From: SVMC01 sp045601345
GTDB taxonomy: Bacteria > Bacillota > Clostridia > Oscillospirales > Oscillospiraceae
Assembly: GCA_045601345.1 (NCBI GenBank)
Contig: JAZRZL010000018.1
Coordinates: forward strand, 26,043 to 90,042
DNA: 64,000 bases
Reading direction: 5' to 3'
Shown: positions 61,892 through 64,000 of the stretch, piece by piece
Layout: every line of letters begins with the position of its first letter
Position numbering within the stretch: the stretch's first letter is position 1
Translations under genes and position numbers: made by a program
The notes under the pieces: generated by a model
Database searches by the model: none
Told to the model about the DNA's origin: nothing
Seen by the model: the letters and a program-made list of their open reading frames with translations, nothing else

Positions 61892-63472
61892 TTATTTTTG
61901 TAGATGCATGATATCGGGATGCTGTTGGGCAAATTGCACCAACTGCGCAAATGAATCTGAATCGTTTTGTCCCAGCTCTCCCTGCACGGACATGGCCAGT
62001 CGCACAGGTTTTCCGCAAAGTTGTGCGGCAGCTTGTTCCAGCAGAGACTTTTGCTTTTCTATCATACCGAGGGTGAAGGAATCCTTTACCTTTATACGGA
62101 GAATATCTCCATCCAATACACCGTGAATGGGTGCATCTTCCTTTTGAGAGAATAACCAAGCAGCTCCTTGTCCGACCTGCGGCTGGATCAGCAGGCACAG
62201 CTTTTCCCAGAACCGATCGGGGGCTTGGGGTGGAGGAGGTGCGGGCATTTCCTCAGCAGCCGGTTTTTCCTCGGGCAGAGAGGGCACCGATTCTGACTTT
62301 TTAATCATCAGGGGCGCAGAAGAACCAGTCTCTGCCTGCGCCTCCAGGCGGCTGAGCCTTGCCAGAATACTGGAAGTATCCGATGACAAACTTTCGTCAC
62401 ATAGACGAAGCAAACACAGCTCTACATCAATCCTTCGGTTTGCGCTGCGGCTAAAGCCGGAAGCTGTGGCTTGTAGCAGCTCGGTCATACGCAGGAGAGA
62501 AGCTGCCGTAAATTTTGGAAGCAGTAATGAGAGTGCATCATGTGAGCAAACACCGGAAATGAATTGATTTTCGCTGTTTGGCGCGGTTTTTAATATCAAA
62601 AGATCTCTGCAAAGTGCCGTAAGCTCATCCACCATGGCACTTAAATCCTTACCTTCTGCATAAAGCTGGGAAAAAAGCTCCAGAAGCGCTGTTGTGTTCC
62701 GCTCTGCTATATAAGAGAGCATTTCCGCGGTACTGTCTGCCCCAGCAAGGCCAAGGCAGCGGTATACGCTTTCAGCGGTGACAGTACCCTGCACAGCGGA
62801 GGCACACTGGTCAAATAGGCTCATGCCATCGCGCATGGCACCGTCGGCCAGACGGCTGAGCAGAGCAATGGCCTGCTGGTCAATCTCAATACCCTCCCGC
62901 CAAGCGCATTCATTGATTCTCGCGGCAATATCCTCCGGCAAAAGTCTTCGGAAGGAAAAGCGCTGGCAACGGGAGAGAATGGTGGTAGGCACCTTATGCA
63001 GCTCGGTGGTTGCGAGAATGAATAGCAGATGGGGTGGTGGCTCTTCAATGGTTTTCAGCAGGGCATTGAAGGCTGACATAGACAGCATATGCACTTCATC
63101 AATGATGTACACCCGCATTTTCACCTGCGCAGGAGGGAAGAGAGCATCATCTCTGAGAGCGCGGACATTGTCAACGCCGTTGTTGGAGGCAGCATCAATT
63201 TCCTGCACATCCATGCAGGTGCCTTCATCAATGGAGCGGCAGGCTGCACAACGATTGCAGGGATTACCGTTCTCGGGATGCTCACAGTTGACGGCCTTTG
63301 CCAGAATTTTGGCACAACTGGTTTTACCAGTTCCGCGAGAGCCGGTAAAGAGATAGGCATGGCTGAGCTTTTCGGTTTGCAGCTGCGCCTTGAGTGTTTG
63401 TGTAACGGCATTTTGTCCAACAACCTCATCAAAAGTTTGGGGACGATATTTTCGATATAAGGCCTGATACAT
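61892..63472 (-). CDS. dnaX: DNA polymerase III subunit gamma/tau
   Basis: DnaX is the ATPase of the clamp loader. The 526-residue protein has Walker A GSRGTGKT (44-51), zinc cysteines Cys63, Cys72, Cys75 and Cys78, the DExx box YIIDEVHMLS and the SRC motif in ILSRCQRFSF. The tail from about residue 365 is the tau-type region that binds the polymerase; it is shorter than in Bacillus. I chose the ATG at 63472 giving MYQALYRKYRPQTFDEVVGQ. No obvious slippery A-run for a gamma frameshift was seen. Confidence 0.95.
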   Translation of the reverse strand: MYQALYRKYRPQTFDEVVGQNAVTQTLKAQLQTEKLSHAYLFTGSRGTGKTSCAKILAKAVNCEHPENGNPCNRCAACRSIDEGTCMDVQEIDAASNNGVDNVRALRDDALFPPAQVKMRVYIIDEVHMLSMSAFNALLKTIEEPPPHLLFILATTELHKVPTTILSRCQRFSFRRLLPEDIAARINECAWREGIEIDQQAIALLSRLADGAMRDGMSLFDQCASAVQGTVTAESVYRCLGLAGADSTAEMLSYIAERNTTALLELFSQLYAEGKDLSAMVDELTALCRDLLILKTAPNSENQFISGVCSHDALSLLLPKFTAASLLRMTELLQATASGFSRSANRRIDVELCLLRLCDESLSSDTSSILARLSRLEAQAETGSSAPLMIKKSESVPSLPEEKPAAEEMPAPPPPQAPDRFWEKLCLLIQPQVGQGAAWLFSQKEDAPIHGVLDGDILRIKVKDSFTLGMIEKQKSLLEQAAAQLCGKPVRLAMSVQGELGQNDSDSFAQLVQFAQQHPDIMHLQK

Positions 63473-63513
63473 CCGCACCCCTCCTTTAAAATAAAGCCTT
63501 CGACCCATGACAA

Positions 63514-63782
63514 GATCGCACACCTACATTTGAACATATACTATATCCGTTACCCATACAGCCAGCTCAGAAACGGCTACCCTACGGCACACGCGATGGC
63601 CCGTTTAATGCTGCTCGGTTCCCCGCCTGACATGGTTCGCGGGTTCGCGTTGCGTAGGACCGGTTCCTCATCGCCGCTTATATGGGTCAGACAATACAGG
63701 ATATGCCCGGGTGTAGGAATTCACTCCTGCTGTAGCGGATTGCAGGTTACAGGGCACCGCTATCTCCCCGGCTAGTGCGACC
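63514..63782 (-). ncRNA. large bacterial SRP RNA (scRNA)
   Basis: Read on the minus strand this 269-nt RNA has the Alu part typical of Bacillus SRP RNA: GTCGCACTAGCCGGGGAGAT, then AGCGGTGCCCTGTA and ATCCGCT. The S-domain tip carries CATGTCAGGCGGGGA with ACCGAGCAGCA, the Ffh-binding hairpin, and the 3' half has GTGCCGTAGGGTAGCCG. Terminal GTCGCAC and GTGTGCGAT close the molecule. It lies upstream of dnaX, as in Bacillus. With Ffh it targets membrane proteins. Confidence 0.95.
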
Positions 63783-63818
63783 CTGTCACAGGCCGCAGGC
63801 TTGTGACTCAGCTTTCCT

Positions 63819-63847
63819 ATTTTAAACTATTTTCTGGGAAAAATCAA
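63819..63847 (-). promoter_or_regulatory. promoter of the SRP RNA
   Basis: On the minus strand TTGATT (63847-63842), a 17-base spacer and TAAAAT (63824-63819). A short hairpin (GTCACAAGCC/GGCCTGTGAC) lies between it and the mature 5' end and would be removed by processing. Confidence 0.65.
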
Positions 63848-63890
63848 GAACAATCAGTTGCTTGAGTTTCGGCGGTTTTACGGTTAAAAG

Positions 63891-63899
63891 TTATCCACA
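63891..63899 (+). promoter_or_regulatory. single consensus DnaA box
   Basis: TTATCCACA is an exact match to the DnaA-binding consensus, 44 bases upstream of the SRP RNA -35 element. Only one was found, so this is not an origin; it may be a chance site or a DnaA-responsive element. Confidence 0.35.
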
Positions 63900-63962
63900 G
63901 ATAAAATGTCCGCCAAACAACAAAAAATAGAAACAAAAAAGGAAAAAATTCGCTCTTTTTTG

Positions 63963-63971
63963 TGGTATAAT
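63963..63971 (+). promoter_or_regulatory. extended -10 promoter pointing out of the window
   Basis: TGGTATAAT on the plus strand is an extended -10 element with no clear -35. It is the same 9-mer as in the radA repeats. The gene it would serve lies beyond the window. Confidence 0.4.
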
Positions 63972-64000
63972 TGAGTAACCAAAAAAACCAAACCAAACAA

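Noticed and set aside
63530..63775. An open frame overlapping 63.5-63.8 kb on the plus strand
   Set aside because: It is the complement of the SRP RNA and has no protein character.
63800..64000. Replication origin near dnaX
   Set aside because: Only one DnaA box was found and there is no dnaA/dnaN or AT-rich unwinding cluster in the window.

Overview
The window reads as chromosomal DNA of an endospore-forming, low-to-moderate GC Firmicute of the class Clostridia. The support is a complete spoIIIAA-AH operon, cotJ spore-coat genes, cwlD, a Bacillus-type large SRP RNA next to dnaX-ebfC-recR, and AGGAGG-type ribosome sites throughout. A stand-alone IMP cyclohydrolase of the PurO type, a separate AICAR transformylase and an OLE RNA point to an anaerobic gut-type lineage near Oscillospirales/Ruminococcaceae; that placement is inference. 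Almost everything is core housekeeping sequence. No prophage, conjugative element, CRISPR array or rRNA operon was seen.

Layout. 1-3.5 kb: the end of an FtsK/SpoIIIE translocase, an ECF transporter S component with a short structured leader, and secD-secF. 3.5-8.1 kb: spoIIIAA-AH. 8.2-19.5 kb: one long plus-strand block asp23-like, nusB, tsaD-like, xseA, xseB, ispA, then a small palindromic mobile element, then OLE RNA, oapA, dxs, tlyA, nadK, argR, recN. 19.6-24.6 kb: tyrS, a convergent tRNA-Ala(CGC), yifB, thiI and a CinA-type amidase. 24.7-27.8 kb (minus): ferredoxin, a tRNA methyltransferase-like gene, rsmI and a membrane-anchored PstS-like protein. 28-30.3 kb: a ClpC-like ATPase.

30.3-43.2 kb (minus) is a ten-gene purine operon, purE-C-F-M-N-O-AICARFT-D-L-guaB, headed by a ZTP riboswitch with an overlapping terminator. 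Divergent to it, 43.3-49.1 kb carries the full pyrimidine operon pyrC-K-D-F-E-B-I. 49.1-52.2 kb (minus) is a polar amino-acid ABC transporter cotranscribed with a DapF-fold racemase that resembles CntK/histidine racemase more than DapF. 52.4-55.5 kb holds an SLH surface protein divergent from a PadR regulator, a HAAS-domain membrane protein and a small secreted protein, with palindromic operators between them. 55.6-57.5 kb holds spore genes (cotJC, a fused cotJA-cotJB, cwlD). 57.5-57.7 kb is a tandem 109-bp palindromic repeat that ends at the radA promoter. 59.1-64 kb has a MerR regulator, a GNAT acetyltransferase, recR, ebfC, dnaX and the SRP RNA.

Most notable: (1) the OLE RNA-OapA pair inside the isoprenoid/DNA-repair operon, with both RNA ends supported by a closing helix and a matching promoter; (2) a PurF homologue whose N-terminal nucleophile cysteine is glycine; (3) IMP synthesis split between two stand-alone enzymes under ZTP control; (4) the CotJA-CotJB fusion; (5) the racemase-transporter operon; (6) the promoter-bearing tandem repeat before radA.
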